Notes under the pieces: generated by a model
Told to the model about the DNA's origin: nothing
Seen by the model: only the letters and a program-made list of their open reading frames with translations
The model's database searches: none
Made by a program: the position numbers and the translations under genes
In this document: in pieces, positions 53,055 through 61,948 of the stretch
How the letters are laid out: every line of letters begins with the position of its first letter
How positions within the stretch are numbered: position 1 is the first letter of the stretch
Source: Anaerostipes faecalis
GTDB taxonomy: Bacteria; Bacillota; Clostridia; Lachnospirales; Lachnospiraceae
DNA: 64,000 nt
NCBI RefSeq assembly: GCF_018982945.1
Contig: NZ_JABRXE010000001.1
Coordinates: forward strand, 248,001-312,000
Direction: 5' to 3'

Positions 53055-54188
53055 ATGAATAATCGTATGTTAGGAATTATTAATGCAGGGGAAGAAAATA
53101 GAAAATTAAGAGATTTGGTTCGTAGCAGAAGTACATCTGCACTTCCAGTTGGCGGACGTTACCGTGCAGTAGATTTCTTAATAAGTAATATGGTAAATGC
53201 CGGTATTAAAAATATTGGATTGTTAACAAGAAAAAATTATGATTCTCTTTTAAATCATGTTGGATCCGGTAAAGCTTACGGATTAAACCGTAAAAATGAC
53301 GGATTGTATATTTTCCCTCCATATATTACAGGAGCATCTGTGACTGGAGAATATACCAGCGTTATGGATGGATTACGTGGAACACTGAACTTCCTGAGAA
53401 AAGCAAAGGAAGAATATGTGCTTTTGGGACGTTCTTATGTGGTCTTCAATGCAGATTTTAATGATATGCTGGATAAACATATCAAATCAGATGCAGATAT
53501 TTCAGTAATGTATTTTGATATTGATGGGGATGAAACAAATGTAGACTATGACGGAGTTTACATGAAAACAGATGATGAAAGCGGACAGATTATCAATATG
53601 TGCTATTCTGACGGAAAACAGCGTTCCAATAAGAAAAACATGGATGTTTATATTATGAAGAGAACACTGCTGATTGATCTGATTGAAGATGCAGTGGCAC
53701 ATAATAAGAAACATTTCTTCTTTGATGTAATCATTCCTAATTTTGATCGTCTGAAAATTCAAGGATATGAATTTAAAGGATATGTAGGATGCATTACTTC
53801 AGTGGAAGCATATTATAATGTTAATATGGATTTATTAAAACCAGAAGTTATTGAAGAATTATTCCATGGAAGACCAATTTATACCAGAACAGCTGATGGT
53901 TCTCCTGCCAAATATGGAAAAACAGCTGATGTTAGTAACAGCCTCATCTGTAGCGGATGTGAAATTGATGGAAAAGTTGAAAATTCTATTGTTTTCCGTG
54001 GATCTCAGATTTCTGAAGGTGCAGTTGTCAAGAATTCTATCGTTATGGCAGAAGGATTCATTGCCAAAGGTGCTGAAATTGATCATACAATATTAGATCG
54101 TCATGTAAAAGTTTACTCTAATGCTCATTTGGCAGGTTCATCTAATCATCCTGTATTTATTCCGAAAGGAGCTAGTATTAATGAGTAA
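53055..54188 (+). CDS. glgD: ADP-glucose pyrophosphorylase regulatory subunit
   Basis: 377-residue GlgC homologue. The glycine-rich nucleotide loop is degraded to INAGEENRKLRDLVRSRS, and the usual ADP-glucose catalytic Asp region is changed (LGRSYVVFNADFNDMLD), so it is expected to be the modulatory partner of GlgC. PVGGRYRAVDFLISN is retained. A C-terminal beta-helix is present. The last 8 bp overlap the start of glgA, and glgC lies 12 bp upstream. Confidence 0.94.
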   Translation: MNNRMLGIINAGEENRKLRDLVRSRSTSALPVGGRYRAVDFLISNMVNAGIKNIGLLTRKNYDSLLNHVGSGKAYGLNRKNDGLYIFPPYITGASVTGEYTSVMDGLRGTLNFLRKAKEEYVLLGRSYVVFNADFNDMLDKHIKSDADISVMYFDIDGDETNVDYDGVYMKTDDESGQIINMCYSDGKQRSNKKNMDVYIMKRTLLIDLIEDAVAHNKKHFFFDVIIPNFDRLKIQGYEFKGYVGCITSVEAYYNVNMDLLKPEVIEELFHGRPIYTRTADGSPAKYGKTADVSNSLICSGCEIDGKVENSIVFRGSQISEGAVVKNSIVMAEGFIAKGAEIDHTILDRHVKVYSNAHLAGSSNHPVFIPKGASINE

Positions 54189-55617
54189 TGCAGTAAACGT
54201 TCTATTGGTTGCAGCAGAATGTGCACCTTTTGTAAAACTTGGAGGACTTGCCGATGTTATGGGAACTCTTCCGAAAGAATTAAACAAAATAGGTGCAGAT
54301 GCCAGAGTTATGATGCCTTTTCATAGCCAGATGAAATATAAATATGCAGGTCGGACCAGACATTTAACAGATTTTTATATTGTATTTAACGGATCACATG
54401 TTTATGTGGGAGTTGAAGAACTGGTTTATAATGAAGTTGTTTATTATCTGATTGATAATGAAGGATATTTTGGAGATGCTGTTTATAGAGGCGGAGTTGC
54501 AGAAGGAGAGCAGTATGCTTTCTTCTGCCGTGCTGTAATCGAAGCTGCAAGCCGTGTATTTATTCCAGATGTGATTCACTGTAATGACTGGCAGACAGGA
54601 TTAATTCCTATTCTGCTGAGAACACAATATGGACATTGGGATATTGGTCGTTCAAAGACTATTTTTACAATTCATAATATGATGTATCAGGGAGAATTTG
54701 GATTTGATCTGTTCCAGCAGTGGCTTGGAATTGATCCTAGATATGATACCCCTGAATTCATGCATAATTATGAATGTGCAAGTTTTATGAAGGCAGCCCT
54801 GGTCTTTGCAGATCGGTTAAGTACAGTTAGCCCTACTTATGCACAGGAAATCAGGAATCCGGCTTTTGCTTATCGTCAGGAAGGTATTTTAAATGCAAGA
54901 GCTGGAGATACATGGGGAATCTTAAACGGAATGAATGTTGAAGAGTTTGATCCGGAAACAGATCCTCTGATCCCTTACCATTTTAATAAAGATGATCTTT
55001 CAGGAAAGAAGAAAAATAAAGAGAAATTGATCAGTAGACTTGGTCTTTCCATTACACCTGAAGTACCGGTCATTGGTATGGTTTCACGTCTGACAGAGCA
55101 AAAAGGTCTTGATTTGGTTAAATACATGCTGGATGAAATTGTCTGTACAGAAGATGTGGCAGTTGTTATTCTTGGAACTGGAGATTATGAGTATGAAGAA
55201 TTCTTCCGTTATATGGAAGGAAAATATAAAGGCAGAGTATGCTCTTATATTGCATATGACAATGAAATTGCACATCTGATCTATGCAGGAAGTGATTTAT
55301 TCCTGATGCCATCTAAGTTTGAACCATGTGGTATTTCACAGATGATAGCATTAAGATATGGATCATTGCCTATTGTTCGTGAAACAGGTGGTCTTAGAGA
55401 TACAGTGCAAAGTTATAATGAGTACGAAGATACCGGAAATGGTTTTTCCTTTGCAAACTATAATGCACATGAGATGCTCAATGCAATTCGTTATGCTTTA
55501 AGAACTCTTGAGAGTCCAAAAAGAAAGCAGGGATTAATAAAAAGAGCTATGGAATCTGATAACAGTTTTTCAAAATCTGCTAAAAAATATCTTGAAATGT
55601 ATAAAAGCATCTTGTAG
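54181..55617 (+). CDS. glgA: Glycogen synthase (ADP-glucose)
   Basis: 478-residue GT5 glucosyltransferase adding ADP-glucose to non-reducing ends. The ADP-glucose loop KLGGLADVMGTLPKEL is near residues 19-34, and the C-terminal EPCGISQMIALRYGSLPIVRETGGL motif holds the retaining-GT glutamates. The start is ATG 54181, with AAAGGAG upstream and an 8-bp overlap with glgD. The longer frame from 54121 is inside glgD and rejected. Length is standard. Confidence 0.97.
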   Translation: MSNAVNVLLVAAECAPFVKLGGLADVMGTLPKELNKIGADARVMMPFHSQMKYKYAGRTRHLTDFYIVFNGSHVYVGVEELVYNEVVYYLIDNEGYFGDAVYRGGVAEGEQYAFFCRAVIEAASRVFIPDVIHCNDWQTGLIPILLRTQYGHWDIGRSKTIFTIHNMMYQGEFGFDLFQQWLGIDPRYDTPEFMHNYECASFMKAALVFADRLSTVSPTYAQEIRNPAFAYRQEGILNARAGDTWGILNGMNVEEFDPETDPLIPYHFNKDDLSGKKKNKEKLISRLGLSITPEVPVIGMVSRLTEQKGLDLVKYMLDEIVCTEDVAVVILGTGDYEYEEFFRYMEGKYKGRVCSYIAYDNEIAHLIYAGSDLFLMPSKFEPCGISQMIALRYGSLPIVRETGGLRDTVQSYNEYEDTGNGFSFANYNAHEMLNAIRYALRTLESPKRKQGLIKRAMESDNSFSKSAKKYLEMYKSIL

Positions 55618-55651
55618 AATAGATACATCAGTTTGAAAGGAGAGAAAAACT

Positions 55652-58102
55652 ATGAAAGGACACAGTAACAATAAGGTAAAAGGCATTGTTACAAAGATAG
55701 AGAATAAGTTAATTAACACCTTGGGTACTACTCTAGAAGATGCTACCAATGATGAAATTTATAAAGCAGCAGCAGGATGTATACGTGATGATATTATGAC
55801 TCAGTGGGCAGCAAGCCGAAAAAAAGTAGAAGATACGGGAGCTAAGAAACTGTATTATATGTCAGCAGAGTTTCTGATGGGACGTGCTTTTTCGAATAAT
55901 CTGATTAATGAAGGTCTATACAACGATTATAAAGCCGCATTTGAACAAATGGGAATTGATTTTGATGTAATCGTTGATGAAGAACAGGATGCAGGATTAG
56001 GAAATGGTGGTCTGGGAAGACTTGCTGCATGTTTCCTTGAATCTCTTGCAACATTGGATCTTCCGGTTATTGGATGTGGTATCCGATATGAATTTGGATT
56101 ATTTAAACAGAAAATTATTGATGGAACACAGATTGAAGTAGAAGATGACTGGCTTCGAGATGGACATATCTGGGAAGTTGAACGTCCGGAACTGAGTGTT
56201 GAAGTGCACTTTAACGGAACAATTGAAGAACACTGGACAGAAGATGGTCTTAAGATTGAACATAAAGACTATAATACAGTTGTTGCAGTTCCATATGATG
56301 TACCAGTTATTGGTTATAAGAGTAATACACCAGCAACTTTACGTCTTTGGAGTGCAAGAAGTAAACAACGTTTTGACTTCCATTCCTTTAATGAAGGTAT
56401 TTATGATAAAGCTATGGCAGATCAGGCATTTGCTGAAGTTATTTCAAAAGTGCTGTATCCTGCAGATGATCATATGCAAGGAAAGATGCTTCGTTTGAAA
56501 CAGTTCTATTTCCTTACATCTGCTACAATGCAGCTTGCTGTAAGACATCACAAAGAGCATAGAGGAGATTTACATACACTTCCTGATTATGCAGTAGTAC
56601 AGATTAATGATACACATCCAACTCTGGCTATTCCTGAATTAATGAGAATCCTTATGGATGAAGAAGGTTTTGGATGGGATGAAGCTTATGATATTGTAAG
56701 TAAGATTTTCAATTATACAAATCATACTATTATGTCAGAAGCATTGGAATGCTGGGATGAAAATATGTTTAAGCTTCTGCTTCCACGTATTTACCAGATT
56801 ATTTGTATTATGAATGAAAAATACTGTAATAAGCTTCGTACTTATTATGGAAATGATGAAGGAAAGATTGCATACATGGCAATTATTGGAAATGGACAGA
56901 TTCGTATGGCAAACTTATGTGTAGCTGTTTGTCATCGTGTAAATGGTGTATCTCAGCTTCATGGAGATATCATCAAACAGCAGCTTTTCCATGATTCTTA
57001 TAATATTTATCCTCAGAAATACCTTGCGATTACCAATGGTATTACACATAGAAGATGGTTTGCTCTGGCAAATCCGGAATTGTGTGAACTGGTACGGGAA
57101 AATGTAAAAGGTGATATTTTGAAAGATTATCATCATTTTGAAGAAGTACTTCCATTAAAAGATGATCCTGTCTTCTGTAAAAAATATGATGAAATCAAAC
57201 AGAAAAATAAAGTACGTTTTGCAAAATATCTGGAAGAAAAACAGGGAATCAAAATTAATCCAAATTCTATTTTCGATGTACAGTGTAAACGACTTCATGA
57301 GTATAAACGTCAGCTTCTGAAATGTCTGCACATTATTTATATGTATCAGCAGGTTAAGAAGAACCCTGATTATATCACAACACCAATTACATTTATTTTT
57401 GGAGCAAAAGCAGCACCAGGATATGTAAGAGCAAAAGACATTATCCGTCTGATTAATTCTATTGGTGATATGGTCAACAGCGATCCAGCAGTTAAAGATA
57501 AAATGCAGGTTGTTTTTGTAGAAAACTATTCTGTATCTGTTGCAGAAATGCTGATTCCAGCAGCTGATATCAGTGAACAGCTGTCAACTGCAGGATTGGA
57601 AGCTTCAGGAACAGGAAATATGAAATTCATGATGAATGGTGCAATTACATTGGGAACAATGGATGGTGCCAATGTTGAGATTTATGAACAGGTGGGAGAA
57701 GATAATATCTTTATCTTTGGTGCAACTGTTGATGAGATCAACAACATGAAACGTTATCATACTTATAATCCTGGAACAATCTTTGAGAAGAATCCTCAGA
57801 TCAGAGATGTATGTAACTGTCTGGTTGATGGAGATCTTCCAAGATATGGTAAGAGAAAATACTCTGATATTTATCAGTCACTACTGTTTGGTGAATTTGG
57901 ACAGCCAGATCAGTATTTTGTATTGTACGATTTACCATCATATATCGAAGTTTATGATAAAGTATATGACAGTTATGTAAATCATCATGATGAATGGGTT
58001 AAAATGGCAGTTGTTAATACTGCAAAATCTGGATTCTTCTCATCTGATAGAACAATTGCAGAATATAACGAAAAGATTTGGAAACTTAAGACTGTAAAAT
58101 AG
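55652..58102 (+). CDS. glgP: Glycogen phosphorylase
   Basis: 816-residue GT35 PLP enzyme that releases glucose 1-phosphate. The PLP lysine lies in ASGTGNMKFMMNGAITLGTMDGANVEI. The DEEQDAGLGNGGLGRLAACF element is at the N-terminal domain. Length is typical. AAAGGAGAG precedes the ATG. It sits in the synthesis operon, so synthesis and breakdown are expressed together and must be balanced at the enzyme level. Confidence 0.96.
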   Translation: MKGHSNNKVKGIVTKIENKLINTLGTTLEDATNDEIYKAAAGCIRDDIMTQWAASRKKVEDTGAKKLYYMSAEFLMGRAFSNNLINEGLYNDYKAAFEQMGIDFDVIVDEEQDAGLGNGGLGRLAACFLESLATLDLPVIGCGIRYEFGLFKQKIIDGTQIEVEDDWLRDGHIWEVERPELSVEVHFNGTIEEHWTEDGLKIEHKDYNTVVAVPYDVPVIGYKSNTPATLRLWSARSKQRFDFHSFNEGIYDKAMADQAFAEVISKVLYPADDHMQGKMLRLKQFYFLTSATMQLAVRHHKEHRGDLHTLPDYAVVQINDTHPTLAIPELMRILMDEEGFGWDEAYDIVSKIFNYTNHTIMSEALECWDENMFKLLLPRIYQIICIMNEKYCNKLRTYYGNDEGKIAYMAIIGNGQIRMANLCVAVCHRVNGVSQLHGDIIKQQLFHDSYNIYPQKYLAITNGITHRRWFALANPELCELVRENVKGDILKDYHHFEEVLPLKDDPVFCKKYDEIKQKNKVRFAKYLEEKQGIKINPNSIFDVQCKRLHEYKRQLLKCLHIIYMYQQVKKNPDYITTPITFIFGAKAAPGYVRAKDIIRLINSIGDMVNSDPAVKDKMQVVFVENYSVSVAEMLIPAADISEQLSTAGLEASGTGNMKFMMNGAITLGTMDGANVEIYEQVGEDNIFIFGATVDEINNMKRYHTYNPGTIFEKNPQIRDVCNCLVDGDLPRYGKRKYSDIYQSLLFGEFGQPDQYFVLYDLPSYIEVYDKVYDSYVNHHDEWVKMAVVNTAKSGFFSSDRTIAEYNEKIWKLKTVK

Positions 58103-58123
58103 GAAAAGAGTAGAGACAAAATT

Positions 58124-60049
58124 ATGATTCATAATGCTTCAATAGAAAAATATAGAGCTCCTATTGGTGCAGTTGAAAAAGGCGAAGACATTACACTTCG
58201 CCTTTTTGGATTACCAAAGAATACAGACAGTGTAGATGTCATATATTATTCGGAGAATTTTCATCGGGAGCTTAGGATGAAACAGAGGGGAGATTGCTGT
58301 GAAAAGGTAATAACCATGCCAGAAGAGTGTTGTATAATCTGGTATTATTTTCGTATTTGGGAAGCTGATCATTGCTATTTTTATGGAGCAAAACCAGGAG
58401 TTACACAGGGAGAAGGAACAACATATGGTGAGTCTCCGGGATGTTTTCAGATAACAGTGTATGAAAAAGGTTTTGACACACCAAGATGGATGTCAAAAGG
58501 GATTATGTATCAGATTTTTCCAGATCGTTTTTGTAAAGGTAATCCAAGAAATCTTGAGCGTGGTGAAAATCATCATCGAAGAATGGGCAGAGATGTCTAT
58601 ATTCATAAAGAATGGGAAGAACGACCATTATTTGGTCCGTTGCCGGGGAAACAGTTTTATGATCCATGTGACTATTTCGGAGGAGATTTGGAGGGAATAA
58701 TTTCACAACTGGATGAATTGAAAAAATTAGGGGTAACCTGTATTTATTTAAATCCAATTGGAGAGGCTGCCTCTAATCACAGATATAATACTTCTGATTA
58801 TAAAAAGGTGGATCCGTTTTTAGGAACTAATGAAGATTTTAAACGCCTTTGTAAAATTGCAAAAGAAAAAAGAATTCATGTAATTTTGGATGGAGTATAT
58901 TCCCATACAGGTGATGATAGTGTTTATTTTAATAAGAAAGGCAATTATCCAGGGTATGGTGCGTATCAGGGACCTGAGTCACCGTATTATGACTGGTATA
59001 CTTTTCATGAAGATGGAACCTATGAAAGCTGGTGGGGATTCCAGTCACTGCCGGAAGTGAAGGAAATGAATGATAAATTCGTGAACTATATTATCACAGG
59101 AAAGAATTCTGTTTTAAAACATTGGTTGTCTTTAGGTGCTTCAGGTTTTCGGCTGGATGTAGCAGATGAACTTCCAGATGAATTTATTTTCCTCATGAGA
59201 AAGACACTAAAGAGCGTTTTTAAGAATCATGTTCTTCTTGGAGAAGTATGGGAAGATGTTACCACAAAAGAAAGTTATGGCATCAAAAGAAAGTACGCAT
59301 TGGGAGATGGACTGGATAGTGCTATGAATTATCCATTTAAGGTAAATACTACTAATTATCTTCTTGGATATGTGGATGCTTATGCCATGCAGGAATTTCT
59401 GCTGGGACAACAGTGTAATTATCCTAAACCGTTTTATTATGCTGTTATGAATTTGTTATCTTCTCATGATATTCCAAGAATACGTACAACATTTGCATCT
59501 GGAATGAATGAAACGCTTCCATCAAGAGAAAAACAGGCTGAATATGTTATTACATCGAAAATGGATAAACAGGGTGCGCGGCTGACACGTCTTGCAATGG
59601 CTATACAGTTTTTTATTCCTGGAATGCCATGTATTTATTACGGAGATGAATATGGAATGCACGGTTTTATGGATCCATTTAACCGAGAAACATTTTATAA
59701 AAATGATGTTCAGGTATATCAGGAATTGAAAGAGATAACCAGTTTAAGGTCTAAGGAAAAAGTTTTACAAACTGGTTATGCATTGTATTTTGCTGTTAAT
59801 AAAAATGTTCTCGCTATGGTACGTTTTGTAGCAAATCAAAAGGATGTATTCGGAGAAAAATGTGGAAATAAAGCACTTCTGATGTTGGTAAATCCCACAG
59901 ATCAAAAAGAAAAAGTAGTATTTGACTTACGGATGAAAAAAGAAGGGGTGCCAGAAAAAGAACATAAGGCATTAATTCAGAATTTAGAAAATAAAGTGAT
60001 TCGTGAAGAAGTAGCCCCATTTGATTACAAAATAATTGAATTATCATGA
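58124..60049 (+). CDS. GH13 alpha-amylase-family enzyme (neopullulanase/cyclomaltodextrinase-like)
   Basis: 641 residues. An N-terminal CBM34-like beta domain (about 1-125) precedes the GH13 barrel, with MYQIFPDRF, GVYSHTGDDS, the nucleophile Asp in GFRLDVADELPD (about 342), the acid Glu in LLGEVWEDV (about 371) and SSHDIPR (about 446). It probably hydrolyses short maltodextrins or cyclodextrins released from glycogen; exact specificity cannot be read. Ribosome-binding site GGAAAAGAG is moderate. A perfect terminator-like hairpin lies 50 bp inside the coding region (58176-58207). No signal peptide, so it is cytoplasmic. Confidence 0.9.
   Translation: MIHNASIEKYRAPIGAVEKGEDITLRLFGLPKNTDSVDVIYYSENFHRELRMKQRGDCCEKVITMPEECCIIWYYFRIWEADHCYFYGAKPGVTQGEGTTYGESPGCFQITVYEKGFDTPRWMSKGIMYQIFPDRFCKGNPRNLERGENHHRRMGRDVYIHKEWEERPLFGPLPGKQFYDPCDYFGGDLEGIISQLDELKKLGVTCIYLNPIGEAASNHRYNTSDYKKVDPFLGTNEDFKRLCKIAKEKRIHVILDGVYSHTGDDSVYFNKKGNYPGYGAYQGPESPYYDWYTFHEDGTYESWWGFQSLPEVKEMNDKFVNYIITGKNSVLKHWLSLGASGFRLDVADELPDEFIFLMRKTLKSVFKNHVLLGEVWEDVTTKESYGIKRKYALGDGLDSAMNYPFKVNTTNYLLGYVDAYAMQEFLLGQQCNYPKPFYYAVMNLLSSHDIPRIRTTFASGMNETLPSREKQAEYVITSKMDKQGARLTRLAMAIQFFIPGMPCIYYGDEYGMHGFMDPFNRETFYKNDVQVYQELKEITSLRSKEKVLQTGYALYFAVNKNVLAMVRFVANQKDVFGEKCGNKALLMLVNPTDQKEKVVFDLRMKKEGVPEKEHKALIQNLENKVIREEVAPFDYKIIELS
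58176..58207 (+). terminator. Terminator-like hairpin inside the GH13 coding region
   Basis: AAAAAGGCGAAG (58176-58187) and CTTCGCCTTTTT (58196-58207) are perfect 12-bp arms with an 8-nt loop. The GC-rich GGCGAAG/CTTCGCC core is followed by five Ts, the layout of an intrinsic terminator. It lies at codons 18-28 of the gene. It may lower expression of the last gene unless ribosomes are translating it. Confidence 0.65.
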
Positions 60050-60073
60050 AAAGACGGAGCTTAATCTGAAAAT

Positions 60074-60139
60074 AAAAAACATCTGGATTGAACTTTTCCC
60101 TTGTTAATAGACAGGGATGATTCAATCCAGATGTTTTTT
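60074..60139. terminator. Long bidirectional terminator
   Basis: A 19-bp perfect outer stem (AAAAAACATCTGGATTGAA with its complement) surrounds an inner CCCTtGT/ACAGGG stem. It has T runs on both strands and separates the GH13 and Na/Pi symporter genes. Confidence 0.92.
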
Positions 60140-60143
60140 CGTA

Positions 60144-61790
60144 CTATTCTACAATATCTTCTTCGCTATCATAATCATCATTGATAGAAAGAGCAATATT
60201 CATACCATGATCTGCAATTCTTTCTAAAGCAGATAACATATCAGAAAACAAAAGGCCGGCCTGTGGATCGCAATCACCCTTTGCCATACGTTTAATATGA
60301 TGCTTTTGATATTTTCGTTCCATAGAATCGACTGATGTTTCAAGCTCGTTAATTCTAGGAAGATATTTATCGGAGTCATCATTCATAAAAGCTTCAATGG
60401 AAAGAATTAATAGTTCGGCAACAGAACCATACATCATAGCAATTTCTTTTTTTGCATTGATACTTAATGCTGCATTGTGTTTTACTTCGGTTTTGGTGAA
60501 ATCTGCAAAATTCTCAGCGTGATCTCCGATACGTTCAATATCATTTACCACATGGAACATGGAACCAAGAATTGCACGGTCAGCAACAGGAAGAGTCAGC
60601 TGATTGGATTTTACCAGATAATCTGTAATGGCATGACTGATAAAGTTTATATCTTCCTCTCGTTTATATACTTTTTCAATATTTGAATCATCTGCATTCA
60701 AAAAGCCTTCCATAGATAATTCCAAATTATCTTTTGCCATATCAGCTAAGCGTTTGATTTCTTTTTTTGCTTGCGGAATAACAGCAGCAGGTGTATTCAT
60801 ACTATGTTCGCCAATATATTGCAATTCGTTATGATGAACTTTTTCATCTGTTCCTGGAATAATCTTAGTTGTAAGATTAACAACAAAATTGGTCAGCGGG
60901 AACATTAGAATTACTTCGATTACTTTAAACGTTGTATGTGCATTTGCAACACCACGGCCCAGATTACCACCGGAAATATTCAGGAAAAAGTTTGTGATAG
61001 GTTCAAGGGCAAAGGTCAATCCGATAAAGATAACGATGCTGCCGAAAATATTAAACAGAAAATGGATCATAGCTGCACGCTTAGCACCTTTGTTTCCACC
61101 TAAACTTGCCAGCAATGCAGAAACACAGGATCCGATATTACATCCTAAAATAATAAAGAAGCAAATTGGTAGTTCTAATAAACCTTGAGAGGCCATTAAA
61201 AGGACGATGCTTACTGTAACAGAAGAACTTTGGAGGATAGCTGTAATAATAAATCCAAACAATACTCCCAGAAAATGATTATCAAGACTTTTCAATGCAT
61301 TCATAATGATGGGAGATTCTTTCAGTACAGACATAGAACCAGACATTGTGGTTAATCCCATGAATAAAACACCAAAACCTAAAATAACTTCTCCGAATTT
61401 CTTGATTGTGGGGTTATCAATAAACATAACCATAATGACACCAGTCATTAAGAAAACAGGGGCAACCTCAGAAAGGTTAAAGGATACCAGCTGGGAAGTA
61501 ACCGTAGTACCAATGTTAGCACCAAGGATAACTCCGGCAGCCTGGGACAGGTTCATTAATCCTGCATTTACAAAACTTACAACCATAACAGTTGTTGCAC
61601 TGGATGATTGGATAATACCGGTAAATATGATACCTACGATCATAGCTGTCAGACGATTTGTTGTAAAAATTTCAAGAATTCGGCGAAGTTTTGCGCCAGC
61701 AGCTTTTTCAAGTCCGTCACTCATCAGTTTCATTCCATACAGGAAGAGGCCAAGACCTCCAATCATTGATAAAATAATTGTGTAATCCAT
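60144..61790 (-). CDS. Na+/phosphate symporter family protein with PhoU-like C-terminus
   Basis: 548 residues. The duplicated QSSS motifs are visible: IQSSSATTVMVVSFVNAGL near residue 61 and LQSSSVTVSIVLLMASQGLL near 187, the mark of the two inverted repeats of NptA-type symporters. About eight helices are followed by a cytoplasmic PhoU-like helical domain (about 340-548). Imports phosphate with sodium, or removes it from the cell by relatives' activity. The AAGGAG site is 8 nt before the ATG. It has a promoter and 11-bp-spaced repeats upstream. Confidence 0.9.
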   Translation of the reverse strand: MDYTIILSMIGGLGLFLYGMKLMSDGLEKAAGAKLRRILEIFTTNRLTAMIVGIIFTGIIQSSSATTVMVVSFVNAGLMNLSQAAGVILGANIGTTVTSQLVSFNLSEVAPVFLMTGVIMVMFIDNPTIKKFGEVILGFGVLFMGLTTMSGSMSVLKESPIIMNALKSLDNHFLGVLFGFIITAILQSSSVTVSIVLLMASQGLLELPICFFIILGCNIGSCVSALLASLGGNKGAKRAAMIHFLFNIFGSIVIFIGLTFALEPITNFFLNISGGNLGRGVANAHTTFKVIEVILMFPLTNFVVNLTTKIIPGTDEKVHHNELQYIGEHSMNTPAAVIPQAKKEIKRLADMAKDNLELSMEGFLNADDSNIEKVYKREEDINFISHAITDYLVKSNQLTLPVADRAILGSMFHVVNDIERIGDHAENFADFTKTEVKHNAALSINAKKEIAMMYGSVAELLILSIEAFMNDDSDKYLPRINELETSVDSMERKYQKHHIKRMAKGDCDPQAGLLFSDMLSALERIADHGMNIALSINDDYDSEEDIVE

Positions 61791-61806
61791 AATGTAGTTT
61801 CTCCTT

Positions 61807-61845
61807 CTTAACGTTATCTTAACGTAAACTTTACTTATATTTTAC
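61807..61845 (-). promoter_or_regulatory. Four 11-bp-spaced CTTAAC-type repeats (Pho-box-like)
   Basis: Plus-strand CTTAAC (61807), CTTAAC (61818), CTTTAC (61829) and TTTTAC (61840) are spaced exactly 11 bp, one DNA turn. On the minus strand this reads GTTAAG-N5 repeats. OmpR/PhoB regulators bind such direct repeats. They lie from the -10 into the transcribed leader of the phosphate symporter gene. Confidence 0.6.
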
Positions 61846-61867
61846 TTTAATACCAGCGGCGATACAA
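61839..61867 (-). promoter_or_regulatory. Na/Pi symporter promoter
   Basis: On the minus strand TTGTAT (61867-61862), 17 bp, TAAAAT (61844-61839). The leader is about 40 nt and overlaps the 11-bp repeats. Confidence 0.55.
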
Positions 61868-61875
61868 GGAAAACG

Positions 61876-61904
61876 TTGTTATTTTTTTGGATATTCAGTA
61901 TAAT
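61876..61904 (+). promoter_or_regulatory. glf promoter
   Basis: TTGTTA (61876-61881), 17 bp, perfect TATAAT (61899-61904); 45 bp before the start codon, back to back with the symporter promoter. Confidence 0.7.
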
Positions 61905-61948
61905 AACTAATAATGAGAGATATTTAACATGTCGATAAGGAGAGAATA

